From contig NZ_JBPWQE010000001.1 of NCBI RefSeq assembly GCF_051811025.1, positions 3,162,001-3,226,000 of the forward strand: a stretch of 64,000 nt of DNA, written 5' to 3'. Origin of the DNA: Tardiphaga sp051811025. Lineage in GTDB: Bacteria; Pseudomonadota; Alphaproteobacteria; Rhizobiales; Xanthobacteraceae. The position numbers were made by a program, and so were the translations under genes. The notes below the pieces were generated by a model. The model was given only the letters and a program-made list of their open reading frames with translations, was not told where the DNA came from and made no database searches. Shown here piece after piece: positions 43,905 to 53,394 of the stretch; positions within the stretch are counted from its first letter, which is position 1, and the number at the start of each line of letters is the position of its first letter.

Positions 43905-45092
43905 ATGTCTGACACTGTGACTGCTTCCCTTTCTCGCTGGGCTTTCGTTGGTGCCGCACTGGTTGGTGCGCTGTCGCTGGGCACTCCTGCATTGGCGCAG
44001 AACGGACCGCCACCGGGCTATCCCGCGCAGCAGGTCTATCCGCCGAGCCAGGCGCAGCAGCAGGGCTCTGCCAATCCGATGTGCGGACGCCTCGAAGCGC
44101 AGCTTGCGACGGTCGATCGCGGCAACGGCCTAGATCCCGCGCGCGCCGAACAGCTTCGCCGCTATGAGGACGCCGCGGCCAAACAGCAAAGCGAACTCGA
44201 TCGCGTCTCGGCGCAGGCCAAGCGGATGGGCTGCGACAGCTCCGGCTTCTTCTCGCTGTTCAACGGCCAGTCGCAGCAGTGCGGCCCGGTCAACAACCAG
44301 ATCCAGCAGATGCGCGGCAATCTGGATCAGATCACCAGCAATCTCGAACGTCTGCGTGTCGGCACGCCCGGCAGTTCGGACCGTGATACCCAGCGCCGCT
44401 CGGTGCTGCTGGCGCTGGCGCAAAACAATTGTGGCCCGCAATACGCCGCCGCTGCGCGTCAGGCAGCACCGCAGAACTCAGGCCCCGGCGGCTTCCTCAA
44501 CAATCTGTTCGGCAACAACGAGCCAAGCCCCGGCGCGCCGCCGATGGACGGCAATATGTCGCCCGTTCCGTCCGGCACCTATCGCACCGTCTGCGTGCGC
44601 ACCTGCGATGGCTTCTATTTCCCCATCTCGTTCGCGACGATCCCGGCGCGTTTCGGCGATGACGAGCGGACCTGCAAGAATCTCTGCCCGGCCTCCGACG
44701 CCAACCTGTTCACCTATCGCAATCCCGGCGAGGACATGAACGCGGCCGTCTCGGTTTCGGGACAGCCCTATTCGTCGTCGCCGAACGCTTTCAAGTATCG
44801 CACCGAATTCAACCCGTCGTGCTCCTGCAAGGCGCAAGGTCAGACCTGGTCCGAGGCGTTGAAGAATGTCGACGACAAATCGGCAGCGGAGAATGGCGAC
44901 ATCATCGTCACCGAGGAACGTGCCAAGCGGATGTCGCAGCCGCAGGGCAAGGGCACACCCGCCGCATTGAAGAAGGGCGCGGCGACCGATGCGCCTGCTG
45001 CTGCAGTTCCCGCGCAACCGGTGACACCGTCCACTCCTGGCCAGATCCGGACCGTCGGCCCGCAATTCCTGCCGAACAACGTGCCACGCTAA
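43905..45092 (+). CDS. DUF2865 domain-containing secreted protein
   Basis: A 395-residue secreted protein. A signal peptide (WAFVGAALVGALSLGTPALAQ) is followed by a Pro/Gln-rich linker, a central helical part with QQSELDRVSAQAKRMGC, and the DUF2865 core with paired Cys (YRTVCVRTCDGFYFPISF, CKNLCPASDANLF, NPSCSCKAQG). The C-terminal tail is Ala/Pro-rich. DUF2865 is common in Rhizobiales and has no established function. The Cys pattern points to a disulfide-stabilised envelope protein. Confidence 0.85.
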   Translation: MSDTVTASLSRWAFVGAALVGALSLGTPALAQNGPPPGYPAQQVYPPSQAQQQGSANPMCGRLEAQLATVDRGNGLDPARAEQLRRYEDAAAKQQSELDRVSAQAKRMGCDSSGFFSLFNGQSQQCGPVNNQIQQMRGNLDQITSNLERLRVGTPGSSDRDTQRRSVLLALAQNNCGPQYAAAARQAAPQNSGPGGFLNNLFGNNEPSPGAPPMDGNMSPVPSGTYRTVCVRTCDGFYFPISFATIPARFGDDERTCKNLCPASDANLFTYRNPGEDMNAAVSVSGQPYSSSPNAFKYRTEFNPSCSCKAQGQTWSEALKNVDDKSAAENGDIIVTEERAKRMSQPQGKGTPAALKKGAATDAPAAAVPAQPVTPSTPGQIRTVGPQFLPNNVPR

Positions 45093-45197
45093 GCCTCGCC
45101 TCCTCGCCCGGCCAGGCAACGACGGCACACAGCCATTGCGTCCAGCTTCGGACAACCTCCGAACGGTAGGCTCACGCCAAACCGCAAGGGTGTTCGG

Positions 45198-47255
45198 ATG
45201 GTCTCGACTTATCTCAACTATAATATCGTCTCCCGCAATCTCACCCAATCGCTGACGCGGATATCGCAACAGGCCGCCGTCTCGCGGGATACGGCCTATT
45301 ACAAGGAAAATATCGACAAGGTGAAAACCGTCGATGATCTCCTGAACGACTATCGGCTCTATACCTATGCAACGACGGCCTATGGTCTGGAGGACATGGC
45401 CTATGCCAAGGCCTTCCTGCGCAAGGTGCTGGAAAGCGATCTCTCCGATGCCAACAGTTTCGCCAACAAGCTGAGCGACAAGCGTTACCGGGATTTCGCA
45501 GCAGCCTTCCCCTTCGGAACCAGCAGCAGCGGCACCAACACCGCCCAGTCTGCGAACCAGGCCGATGACATGATCGGTCTGTACACGGCCGTAGCGCAGC
45601 GCGGGGTCGATGCCATCGACGTGAACAAGAACTACTACAATCTCACGATCGGAAAGATCACGAACGTCAATGGCCTGCTCGCCGACGACGAACTGCGCGA
45701 TTATGTTTTCTCGGCCTTCGGCATCGACAAGAATCACTGGTCCCACGACACGATGAGCCAGGTGCTGAGCAGCGATCCGTCCGATCCAAACAGCTATGTC
45801 AATTCCGTTTGGGTGTCGCAGAAGGACGACATCAATGCGAATATCACCAAGGCCCAAGCAGCGATGCTCGATGCGGCCGGCAAGATCGACACATACATGG
45901 CGGCATTGAAACAGCCGGGCGCCGACATGGCCGATCTGCGCCAGAAGATCGATCTGGAGCGCGCGCGCGGATCGATGAATGAGGTCAGCATCCTCAGCTA
46001 TAAGGATGCACTGAAGACGATCGACAGCTATGTGGCGCTTGCCGGCGCTTTCGAGTTCTCGCCCGACGGCACATTGCCCACCGGAACGTCTGCGCAGACA
46101 GCCGCGCAGCTGACCGACACCCATGCCAAATATGTCAACAGCCAGGGCGCGACCTATCTCGCAGCGGACGAAAAGTACGCGGCATCGCTGATCAAGCAGT
46201 ATCGCGCCGGTCTCGCCAGGGTGACCACGGTCGATGCCTTTCTCAAGACGCCAAACGTCTATAATTTTGCTCTGAAATCATTTGGCCTCGATCCCGAAGA
46301 GGTTTCGCCGACAATCATCAAGAACGTCCTCAAAAGCGATCCGGACGATCCGAAGAGCTACGTGAACAAGCTGCACGACGACCGATACGTTCAGCTTGCT
46401 CGGGCATTCAATTTCGACAGTAGCGGAAATATCACGACGCCTGTGGTGGCGCAGGACGCGACCGAAGTCACCCAGGTGATGAAGGACTACATTATCGCCA
46501 AGACCCGCTTCACGAGCGACAAGGAACAGACCGAGCTGCGCAAGGCGGCCGACAAGGACGCGGTCTATTATCAAAACAACATCGCCAATGTCGAAAGCAT
46601 CAAGGACCTGCTCGCCGACCGCAAGCTGATCGATATCGCGCTCGTCGCTAAGGGTCTCGAGCCCGACAAGGTGAGCACCGCCGACCTGCGCAAGATGTTC
46701 GACTCTGACCTCAACAACCCCAAGAGCTTCGTCAATACGCAAACCGATCCGCGTTTCGCGGAACTGGTGGCCTCGTTCAATTTCGACGACGACGGTGAGA
46801 TCGCGCGGCTACCGAAATTTGGGCCGCAGACCCGGGACCAGTTTATGGAAACCCAGCACAAATATTTGCAGCAGACGCTGGAGACGCAGCAGGGCGAAAG
46901 CAATCCCGGCGTGCGGCTCGCGCTCTACTTCGAGCGCAAGGCGCCGAGCATCACTTCGGCCTATGACCTGCTTGCGGACAAGGCGCTGGCGGAAGTGTTC
47001 CGCACCATCTTCAGCCTGCCGGACGAGGTCGGCGCCATGGACATCGATCGGCAGGCCAAGGTGGTGGAGAAACACCTCAATCTGAAGGACCTCGCCGATC
47101 CCGCAAAGCTGGCCAAACTGCTGAACCGTTTCTCGGCGCTGTATGACATCAAGAACAGCACCAGCGCCGCATCCTCACCCGTCGTCACCCTGTTTCAGGG
47201 CGGTGGCGTCCTGAGCGATTCAACCTTTGCGGCGGTGGCCAAAACGGCGCGGTGA
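45198..47255 (+). CDS. DUF1217 repeat protein (flagellar-associated family)
   Basis: A 685-residue protein built from about five tandem DUF1217-type repeats. Each has a version of YYKENIDKVKTVDDLL, then a short helix ending in a G-L/F-G-D/E, then a VLxSDxxDxxSFVNxL segment and a YxxLAxAFNF close. DUF1217 proteins occur in or near Rhizobiales flagellar clusters. The N-terminus (MVSTYLNYNIVSRNLTQSLTRIS) looks like an assembly or secretion segment without a Sec signal. No flagellar gene is next to it here. Function unassigned. Confidence 0.8.
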   Translation: MVSTYLNYNIVSRNLTQSLTRISQQAAVSRDTAYYKENIDKVKTVDDLLNDYRLYTYATTAYGLEDMAYAKAFLRKVLESDLSDANSFANKLSDKRYRDFAAAFPFGTSSSGTNTAQSANQADDMIGLYTAVAQRGVDAIDVNKNYYNLTIGKITNVNGLLADDELRDYVFSAFGIDKNHWSHDTMSQVLSSDPSDPNSYVNSVWVSQKDDINANITKAQAAMLDAAGKIDTYMAALKQPGADMADLRQKIDLERARGSMNEVSILSYKDALKTIDSYVALAGAFEFSPDGTLPTGTSAQTAAQLTDTHAKYVNSQGATYLAADEKYAASLIKQYRAGLARVTTVDAFLKTPNVYNFALKSFGLDPEEVSPTIIKNVLKSDPDDPKSYVNKLHDDRYVQLARAFNFDSSGNITTPVVAQDATEVTQVMKDYIIAKTRFTSDKEQTELRKAADKDAVYYQNNIANVESIKDLLADRKLIDIALVAKGLEPDKVSTADLRKMFDSDLNNPKSFVNTQTDPRFAELVASFNFDDDGEIARLPKFGPQTRDQFMETQHKYLQQTLETQQGESNPGVRLALYFERKAPSITSAYDLLADKALAEVFRTIFSLPDEVGAMDIDRQAKVVEKHLNLKDLADPAKLAKLLNRFSALYDIKNSTSAASSPVVTLFQGGGVLSDSTFAAVAKTAR

Positions 47256-47284
47256 CGGGATCACGCGCTGATACACGACGGGTT

Positions 47285-47307
47285 TGTAGGGCGTCATTTG
47301 CCCTACA
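47285..47307. terminator. Hairpin between convergent DUF1217 and nadE genes
   Basis: A perfect 8-bp stem (TGTAGGGC / GCCCTACA) with a 7-base loop between two converging genes. There is no strong T-run on either side, so efficiency as a terminator is uncertain. Confidence 0.4.
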
Positions 47308-47348
47308 GCTTCATTCAAACGCTTCGCTGGTGCCCTTGCCGGGTCGCG

Positions 47349-49061
47349 TCACCACCCTTCATCGGGCTTCGGCAATGGATTGGCCAGATCGCGAAACTTG
47401 TTGGTGATAGGATAGCGGCGATCCCTGCCAAAGTTCTTCCGCGTCACTTTCACGCCCGGTGCCGCCTGCCGGCGCTTGTATTCGGCGATGTTGAGCAGCC
47501 GATCGATCCGCGTCACCACGTCCTTCTCGAAGCCGGCCGCGACGATCTCCGACAGCGGCTCCTCGCGCTCGACCAGACGCTCAAGAATGCCATCGAGGAT
47601 ATCGTAGGGCGGCAGCGAGTCCTGATCAGTCTGGTTCTCGCGCAATTCCGCGGTCGGCGGTCGCACGATGATATTGACCGGGATCACCTCGCCATCGGGG
47701 CCAAGCGCGCCTTCGGGCTTCCATGAATTGCGCAGCGTCGAGAGCCGGAACACCTCGGTCTTGTAGATGTCCTTGATCGGATTGAAGCCGCCGTTCATGT
47801 CGCCATAGAGCGTGGCATAGCCGACCGACATTTCCGACTTGTTGCCGGTGGTGACGACCATCGCGCCGGTCTTGTTGGAGACGGCCATTAACAGCGTGCC
47901 ACGGGTGCGGGCCTGCAGGTTCTCTTCGGTGATGTCGCGCGCGAGACCCTTGAAGGTATCGGCGAGAATTTTCTCGAAGCCGTTGACCGCATCGGCGATG
48001 GGCAGGATCTCGTAGCGGAAGCCGAGTGCCTTCGCGAGCTTGTCGGCATCGTCGAGCGACACCTGCGCGGTGTAGCGGAATGGCAGCATGATACCGCGCA
48101 CGCGGTCGGCTCCGAGCGCATCCACGGCGATGGCGGCGCAAAGTGCGGAGTCGATACCGCCGGAGATGCCCATCAGCACGCCGGGGAAACCGTTTTTGTT
48201 CACGTAGTCGCGCAGGCCGAGCACGCAGGCGGCATAGTCGCCCTCGTCGCCTTCCGGCACTTTGGCGATCGGACCGCTGCAGCGCCAGTGGCCGTCGGCC
48301 TTCTCGAAGCTCAGCGTGGTGATGCTCTCGGCAAAGGACGGCAATTGCGCACCGAGCGAGCGGTCGGCGTTGAGCACGAAGCTCGCGCCGTCGAATACGA
48401 GTTCGTCCTGGCCGCCGACCTGGTTGAGATAGATCAGCGGCAGATGGCTCTCGGTGACGCGGGCGACCTGCACCGACAAGCGCAGATCCGTCTTGCCGCG
48501 GGCATATGGCGAACCGTTCGGCACGATCAGGATTTCCGCGCCGGTCTCGGTCAGCGTCTCGACCACGTCTTCGTAGTCGGCGGACTCTTCCATCCAGGTG
48601 TCTTCGCAGATCGGCACGCCGACGCGCAGGCCGCGGATGGTGACGGGTCCCGAGACCGAGCCGCGCGCGAAGACGCGCTTCTCGTCGAACACACCGTAAT
48701 TCGGCAGATTGACCTTGAAGCGGATCGCGGCGATGCGGCCTTCGTCAAGCAACGCGCAGGCATTGTAGAGCTTGCCGCCATCGACCCAGGGCGAGCCGAT
48801 CAGCACAGCCGGACCTCCGTCCGCGGTCTCGCGCGCCAGCTCCTCGATGGCCGCGCGGCAGGCCGCCTGAAATGCCGGTTTCAGCACCAGATCTTCCGGT
48901 GGGTAGCCGGCGATGAACAATTCAGGAAACACGATCAGCGTCGCGCCGTCGGCTTTGGCCTGCGCCCGCGCGGCGCGCGCCTTGGCGGCATTGCCGGTGA
49001 TGTCACCGACGATGGGATTGAGCTGGGCGAGCGTGACGGTGAAGCGCGTCAATTCTGTCAT
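47349..49061 (-). CDS. nadE: Glutamine-dependent NAD(+) synthase
   Basis: A 570-residue two-domain enzyme. The N-terminal nitrilase-type glutaminase carries the Glu-Lys-Cys triad: Glu47 in FPELF, Lys116 in RFKVNLPNYG and Cys152 in PICEDTW. The C-terminal synthase has the PP-loop SGGIDSA at about 300-306 and VTTGNKSEMSVGY. It makes NAD from deamido-NAD, ATP and glutamine and is the housekeeping enzyme. The ATG at 49061 is preferred over a TTG four codons upstream. It closes a minus-strand unit after the DAHP synthase and dgkA genes. Confidence 0.93.
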   Translation of the reverse strand: MTELTRFTVTLAQLNPIVGDITGNAAKARAARAQAKADGATLIVFPELFIAGYPPEDLVLKPAFQAACRAAIEELARETADGGPAVLIGSPWVDGGKLYNACALLDEGRIAAIRFKVNLPNYGVFDEKRVFARGSVSGPVTIRGLRVGVPICEDTWMEESADYEDVVETLTETGAEILIVPNGSPYARGKTDLRLSVQVARVTESHLPLIYLNQVGGQDELVFDGASFVLNADRSLGAQLPSFAESITTLSFEKADGHWRCSGPIAKVPEGDEGDYAACVLGLRDYVNKNGFPGVLMGISGGIDSALCAAIAVDALGADRVRGIMLPFRYTAQVSLDDADKLAKALGFRYEILPIADAVNGFEKILADTFKGLARDITEENLQARTRGTLLMAVSNKTGAMVVTTGNKSEMSVGYATLYGDMNGGFNPIKDIYKTEVFRLSTLRNSWKPEGALGPDGEVIPVNIIVRPPTAELRENQTDQDSLPPYDILDGILERLVEREEPLSEIVAAGFEKDVVTRIDRLLNIAEYKRRQAAPGVKVTRKNFGRDRRYPITNKFRDLANPLPKPDEGW

Positions 49062-49104
49062 GGAAACATCCAAGCCTACCGGCTCCCCCTTCGCAACTGC
49101 GGGA

Positions 49105-49458
49105 TTAGAAGATGCCTATGCGCTCACCGAGCGCATACAGCCAGGTCATGCCGGCAATCACCAGTGCGACGCCGACGGCCGCCGATCCCATGTCCTTCAC
49201 ACGCCCGATCTGCGGATCGTGTTCGGTGGTGAGCCGGTCGGCCAGTTTCTCGATGGCGGTGTTGAGGAGTTCGACGGTGAGCAGTAGTAAAACCACCGCC
49301 ACCAGCTCGAGCCGGCGCGCCGCGGTGGTGCCGATGAAGAATGACAGCGGCACCGCGAGGAGCAGCGCAAACAGCTCCTCGCGAATGGCCTGCTCCGATC
49401 GCGTCGCGAAGGTCAGGCCATTCCAGGTATTGATGGTGGAGCGCCAGAGGCGCGACAA
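49105..49458 (-). CDS. dgkA: Diacylglycerol kinase
   Basis: A 117-residue prokaryotic DgkA with three membrane helices and the signature ELLNTAIEKLAD. It phosphorylates diacylglycerol to phosphatidic acid for lipid recycling. The start is apparently TTG at 49458, placed one base past the DAHP synthase stop; no ATG fits the family N-terminus. The tight spacing implies co-transcription with the upstream and downstream genes. Confidence 0.9.
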   Translation of the reverse strand: MSRLWRSTINTWNGLTFATRSEQAIREELFALLLAVPLSFFIGTTAARRLELVAVVLLLLTVELLNTAIEKLADRLTTEHDPQIGRVKDMGSAAVGVALVIAGMTWLYALGERIGIF

Positions 49459-49459
49459 G

Positions 49460-50848
49460 TCAGAGACCCGATGCCACCGGCAGCGGCTCCGCCCTATCGA
49501 CGCGGGACGTCTTCAGCAGTTCGGCGATCAGGAACGCCATGTCGATGGACTGCTCGGCATTCAGACGGGGATCGCAGACCGTGTGGTAGCGGTCGTTGAG
49601 GTCCTCGTCCGAAATGGCGCGCGCGCCACCGGTACATTCCGTCACGTTCTGGCCGGTCATCTCCAGATGCACGCCGCCGGCATGGGTGCCTTCGGCCGCA
49701 TGGATCTGGAAGAACGACTTCACCTCCGACAGGATGCGGTCGAACGGCCGGGTCTTATAGCCGGAATTCGACGTGATGGTGTTGCCGTGCATCGGATCGC
49801 ACGACCATACCACCGAGCGCCCTTCCTTCTGCACCGCGCGGATGAAGCCCGGCAGATGCTCCCCAACCTTCTCATGGCCGAAGCGGTTGATCAGCGTCAG
49901 GCGGCCGGGCTCATTGTCCGGATTGAGGACGTCGATCAGCTTCAGCAGTTCATCCGGCTTCAGCGACGGGCCGCACTTCAGGCCGATCGGATTCTTGATG
50001 CCGCGGAAGTATTCGACATGGGCATGATCGAGCTGCCGCGTACGGTCGCCGATCCAGATCATGTGGCCGGAGGTCGCATACCAGTCACCCGTCGTGGAAT
50101 CGACGCGCGTGAAGGCCTGCTCGTAACCGAGCAGCAGCGCTTCGTGGCTGGTGTAGAAATCCGTCGAGCGCAGTTCCGGATGGCTTTCCAGATTGAGGCC
50201 GCAGGCGCGCATGAAGTTCAGCGCGTCCGAGATGCGATCAGCAAGTTCCTTGTAACGGCGCGACTGCTGCGAATCCTTGAGGAAGCCGAGCATCCACTGG
50301 TGCACGCTGCCGAGATTGGCGAAGCCGCCAGTCGCGAAAGCGCGCAGCAGATTCAGCGTCGCCGCCGACTGGCGATAGGCCATCAGCTGGCGCTGTGGAT
50401 CGGGCACGCGCGATTCTGGCGTGAAGGCGATGTCATTGATGATATCGCCGCGATAGCTCGGCAGTTCGACGCCGTTGAGCTTCTCCATCGGCGACGACCG
50501 CGGCTTGGCAAACTGGCCGGCGATACGGCCGATCTTCACCACGGGCAGCGCGCCAGCATAGGTCAGCACCACCGACATCTGCAGGAAGGCGCGGAAGAAA
50601 TCGCGGATATTGTTGGCGCCGTGTTCGGCAAAGCTTTCGGCGCAATCGCCGCCCTGCAACAGGAAGGCTTCGCCAGCGGCCACGCGGGCGAGCGACTTCT
50701 TCAGATTGCGGGCTTCACCTGCAAAAACCAGCGGCGGAAACGTGGCAAGCTGCGCCTCGACATCGCCAAGGGCCTTGAGATCCGGGTATTCCGGCATTTG
50801 CAGCACGGGCTTGCCGCGCCAGCTATCGGGTGTCCACCGCTCGGACAT
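49460..50848 (-). CDS. aroG: Class II 3-deoxy-7-phosphoheptulonate (DAHP) synthase
   Basis: A 462-residue plant/microbial type II DAHP synthase that condenses phosphoenolpyruvate and erythrose 4-phosphate at the entry to the shikimate pathway. It starts SERWTPDSWR, and family blocks LLQGGDCAESF, GRIAGQFAKPRS and the metal-binding VWSCDPMHGNT and SECTGG-like region are present. The ATG at 50848 has AGGAG at eight bases; a GTG three codons upstream is possible. It heads the unit with dgkA and nadE. Confidence 0.9.
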   Translation of the reverse strand: MSERWTPDSWRGKPVLQMPEYPDLKALGDVEAQLATFPPLVFAGEARNLKKSLARVAAGEAFLLQGGDCAESFAEHGANNIRDFFRAFLQMSVVLTYAGALPVVKIGRIAGQFAKPRSSPMEKLNGVELPSYRGDIINDIAFTPESRVPDPQRQLMAYRQSAATLNLLRAFATGGFANLGSVHQWMLGFLKDSQQSRRYKELADRISDALNFMRACGLNLESHPELRSTDFYTSHEALLLGYEQAFTRVDSTTGDWYATSGHMIWIGDRTRQLDHAHVEYFRGIKNPIGLKCGPSLKPDELLKLIDVLNPDNEPGRLTLINRFGHEKVGEHLPGFIRAVQKEGRSVVWSCDPMHGNTITSNSGYKTRPFDRILSEVKSFFQIHAAEGTHAGGVHLEMTGQNVTECTGGARAISDEDLNDRYHTVCDPRLNAEQSIDMAFLIAELLKTSRVDRAEPLPVASGL

Positions 50849-51008
50849 GAAAATCACTCCTGAAAACCGCGCTTTATGGCTGCGGAGGCCGCGTTATACA
50901 CAGCACAGATGGGGATCGCCAGTTCGAAATCCACATTGCGCCCCAAGCCCTTGCAGCCAAAGCCGAATTCGCATTTGCTAGCCTGAGGTAAGGGTCTTGT
51001 GGGACACC

Positions 51009-51929
51009 ATGGGAGAAACTGCGGTGTCGGAGGCTGCACTGGACGACGCTTTTGCCGATGACATCACCTTCCAGGCGACCGACGGCTATTCGTTGGGCGC
51101 GACGCTGTACCTGCCCCGCGGCGCCCGCACCCATGCGGTTCTGATCAATTCGGCCACCGCCGTTCCCCGCAAGATCTACAGAGGTTTCGCCAGCTACCTC
51201 GCCAGCCGCGGCTGCGCCGTGCTGACCTATGACTATCGCGGCACCGGGGATTCGCGGCCCAAGGCCGATCCCCTGTCCGGCCGGTCGAACGCGCTGGTCG
51301 GCTTCAAGGCCTCCATGACCGACTGGGCGGCGCTCGACGTTACCGCCGCGGTGAACTGGATGCGCGAGCGCTACAAGGCAATGCCGCTCGCCTTTGTCGG
51401 CCATTCCTTCGGCGGTCAGGCGCTCGGCCTGATCCCCAACAATTCCGAGGTGTCACGCGCCCTGCTCATCGCGGCACAGGCCGGCACCTGGCGGCTGATG
51501 ACACCGCCGGAGGGCTATCGCATTTATGCGCTGATGAAATTCGTCGGCGCGCCGCTGGCGCGCGTCATCGGCTATGCACCCGGCAGGATCGGCCTCGGCT
51601 ACGATCTGCCACGCGACGTATTTCTGGAATGGGCCAATTGGGTCACCAACGATCGCTACTTCTTCGACGACAGCAAATTGCGGGCGCTGGTGAACTTTCC
51701 GCGCTACCGCGGCGAGCTGCGGGCCCTCAGCTTTTCGGACGATCCATGGGCCACACGCGCCGCCGTTGAAATGCTCTGCGCAGGCTTCACGTCAATCAAG
51801 GCCGAGATCGACAGTATCAGGCCGATCGAGGCCGGCAGCAAGAAAGTCGGCCATTTCGGATTCTTCCGGCCGGAGCACCGCGACACCCTGTGGCGCGGCG
51901 CCGCCGAATGGATCCAGATGCAAGACTAA
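51009..51929 (+). CDS. Alpha/beta hydrolase
   Basis: A 306-residue alpha/beta-hydrolase. The nucleophile elbow is GHSFGG with Ser133, and the C-terminal His is probably in KKVGHFGFFRPEH. The region YDYRGTGDSR is typical of the serine-aminopeptidase-like lipase/esterase subgroup. The ATG at 51009, with GGGAC upstream, is preferred over a TTG four codons earlier. It is single, between the divergent DAHP synthase gene and the convergent gor. Substrate unknown. Confidence 0.82.
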   Translation: MGETAVSEAALDDAFADDITFQATDGYSLGATLYLPRGARTHAVLINSATAVPRKIYRGFASYLASRGCAVLTYDYRGTGDSRPKADPLSGRSNALVGFKASMTDWAALDVTAAVNWMRERYKAMPLAFVGHSFGGQALGLIPNNSEVSRALLIAAQAGTWRLMTPPEGYRIYALMKFVGAPLARVIGYAPGRIGLGYDLPRDVFLEWANWVTNDRYFFDDSKLRALVNFPRYRGELRALSFSDDPWATRAAVEMLCAGFTSIKAEIDSIRPIEAGSKKVGHFGFFRPEHRDTLWRGAAEWIQMQD

Positions 51930-51954
51930 CTATCCCGCGGCTACGCCGCGCTGA

Positions 51955-53340
51955 TTATTCCGCGGCTTCGCGCACGTAGCGCGCGGTTGGCGTGCGCATC
52001 GTCACCAGTTCCTCGGCCGCACTCGGATGCACGGCCACCGTGGCATCGAAATCAGCCTTTGTAGCCTTCAGCTTCACACAGATGCCCAGCACCTGGATGA
52101 GTTCGGCCGCCTCCGGTCCGACAATGTGGCAGCCGACCACGATATCGGTGGCGCCATCGACCACCAGCTTCATGAGCACACGGCTTTCGCTGCCGGAAAT
52201 CGTCGATTTGATCGACCGGAAATTGGTCTTGTAGATATCGACGTGGCTGAAGGTGGCGCGCGCCTCTTCTTCACTCATGCCGACGGTGCCGACTTCCGGC
52301 TGGGTGAACACCGCCGTCGGGATATTGCTGTGATCGACCTTCACGGTCTTCTTGCCGAACACCGTGTCGGCAAAAGCGTGGCCTTCGCGGATCGCCACCG
52401 GCGTGAGGTTGACGCGATTGGTGACGTCACCGACCGCGTAGATATGCGGCACATTGGTCTGCGAGAATTCGTTGACGATGATGCCGCCATGGGCGGGCTT
52501 GAGCGCAACGCCAGCCTTCTCGAGGCCGAGATTGGCGGTATTCGGATTGCGCCCGATCGCGAACAACACCTGATCGGACGCGATGCTTGCGCCGCTGGAC
52601 AGATGCGTCGTGAATTCGTGCCGGTGCTTCTCGACCTTGGCCACCGTGCAGCCGGTCAGGATGGTGATGCCATCCTTCTCCATCTCGCTGCGAACATGGG
52701 CCCGCACATCTTCGTCGAAGCCGCGCAGGATGTTGTCGCCGCGATAGACCACCGTCACGTCGGAGCCCAATCCAGCAAAGATGCAGGCGAATTCAAGCGC
52801 GATGTAACCACCGCCCTGGATCACGATGCGCCTCGGCAGTTCGGGCAGATGAAACACCTCGTTGGAGGAGATCACATGCTCAATACCGGGGATGACAGGC
52901 CCATGATTGGGCGCGCCGCCGGTGGCGATCAGGATGTGTTTGGCGCGAACCGTCTCGCCGGTGCCGAGCCGGAGCGTGTGCGGATCCTCGAAGACTGCGC
53001 GGGTCTTGACGGTCGTCGCGCCGGACTTCTCCACGTTGGACTGATAGATGCCCTCGAGCCGGGCGATCTCCTTGTCCTTGTTGGCGATGAAGATCGACCA
53101 GTTGAATGTTGCCGTCGGAATGGTCCATCCGAAGCCGGCGGCATCGTCGATCTCGCGCTGGACGTGCGAGGCATAGACCATCAGCTTCTTCGGCACGCAG
53201 CCGCGGATCACGCAGGTGCCGCCGAAGCGATATTCCTCGGCCACCATGACCTTCGCGCCGTAGCCGGCAGCGATACGGGCGGCGCGCACGCCGCCTGAAC
53301 CGCCACCAATGACAAACAGATCGACGTCGATATCAGCCAT
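51955..53340 (-). CDS. gor: Glutathione-disulfide reductase
   Basis: A 461-residue flavoprotein. The FAD loop is GGGSGGVRAA near residue 12, and the redox pair is Cys43/Cys48 in GGTCVIRGCVPKK. The C-terminal HPSAAEE supplies the acid-base His-Glu. It reduces glutathione disulfide with NADPH in the cytosol. It is the third gene of the minus-strand rpiA-DUF2059-gor unit, a conserved order in Rhizobiales. Confidence 0.93.
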   Translation of the reverse strand: MADIDVDLFVIGGGSGGVRAARIAAGYGAKVMVAEEYRFGGTCVIRGCVPKKLMVYASHVQREIDDAAGFGWTIPTATFNWSIFIANKDKEIARLEGIYQSNVEKSGATTVKTRAVFEDPHTLRLGTGETVRAKHILIATGGAPNHGPVIPGIEHVISSNEVFHLPELPRRIVIQGGGYIALEFACIFAGLGSDVTVVYRGDNILRGFDEDVRAHVRSEMEKDGITILTGCTVAKVEKHRHEFTTHLSSGASIASDQVLFAIGRNPNTANLGLEKAGVALKPAHGGIIVNEFSQTNVPHIYAVGDVTNRVNLTPVAIREGHAFADTVFGKKTVKVDHSNIPTAVFTQPEVGTVGMSEEEARATFSHVDIYKTNFRSIKSTISGSESRVLMKLVVDGATDIVVGCHIVGPEAAELIQVLGICVKLKATKADFDATVAVHPSAAEELVTMRTPTARYVREAAE

Positions 53341-53394
53341 GATCGCTCCGAACTGCGGACTGAGGCCCGGGATGACGGGCCTCAGCTTGCGCCC

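Noticed and set aside
44478..46124. 548-codon open frame on the minus strand
   Set aside because: It is antisense to the DUF2865 and DUF1217 genes, whose motifs and signal peptide are clear; no motifs in the antisense product.
49112..50863. 583-codon open frame on the plus strand
   Set aside because: It is antisense to the class II DAHP synthase and dgkA genes and shows only composition-driven openness.
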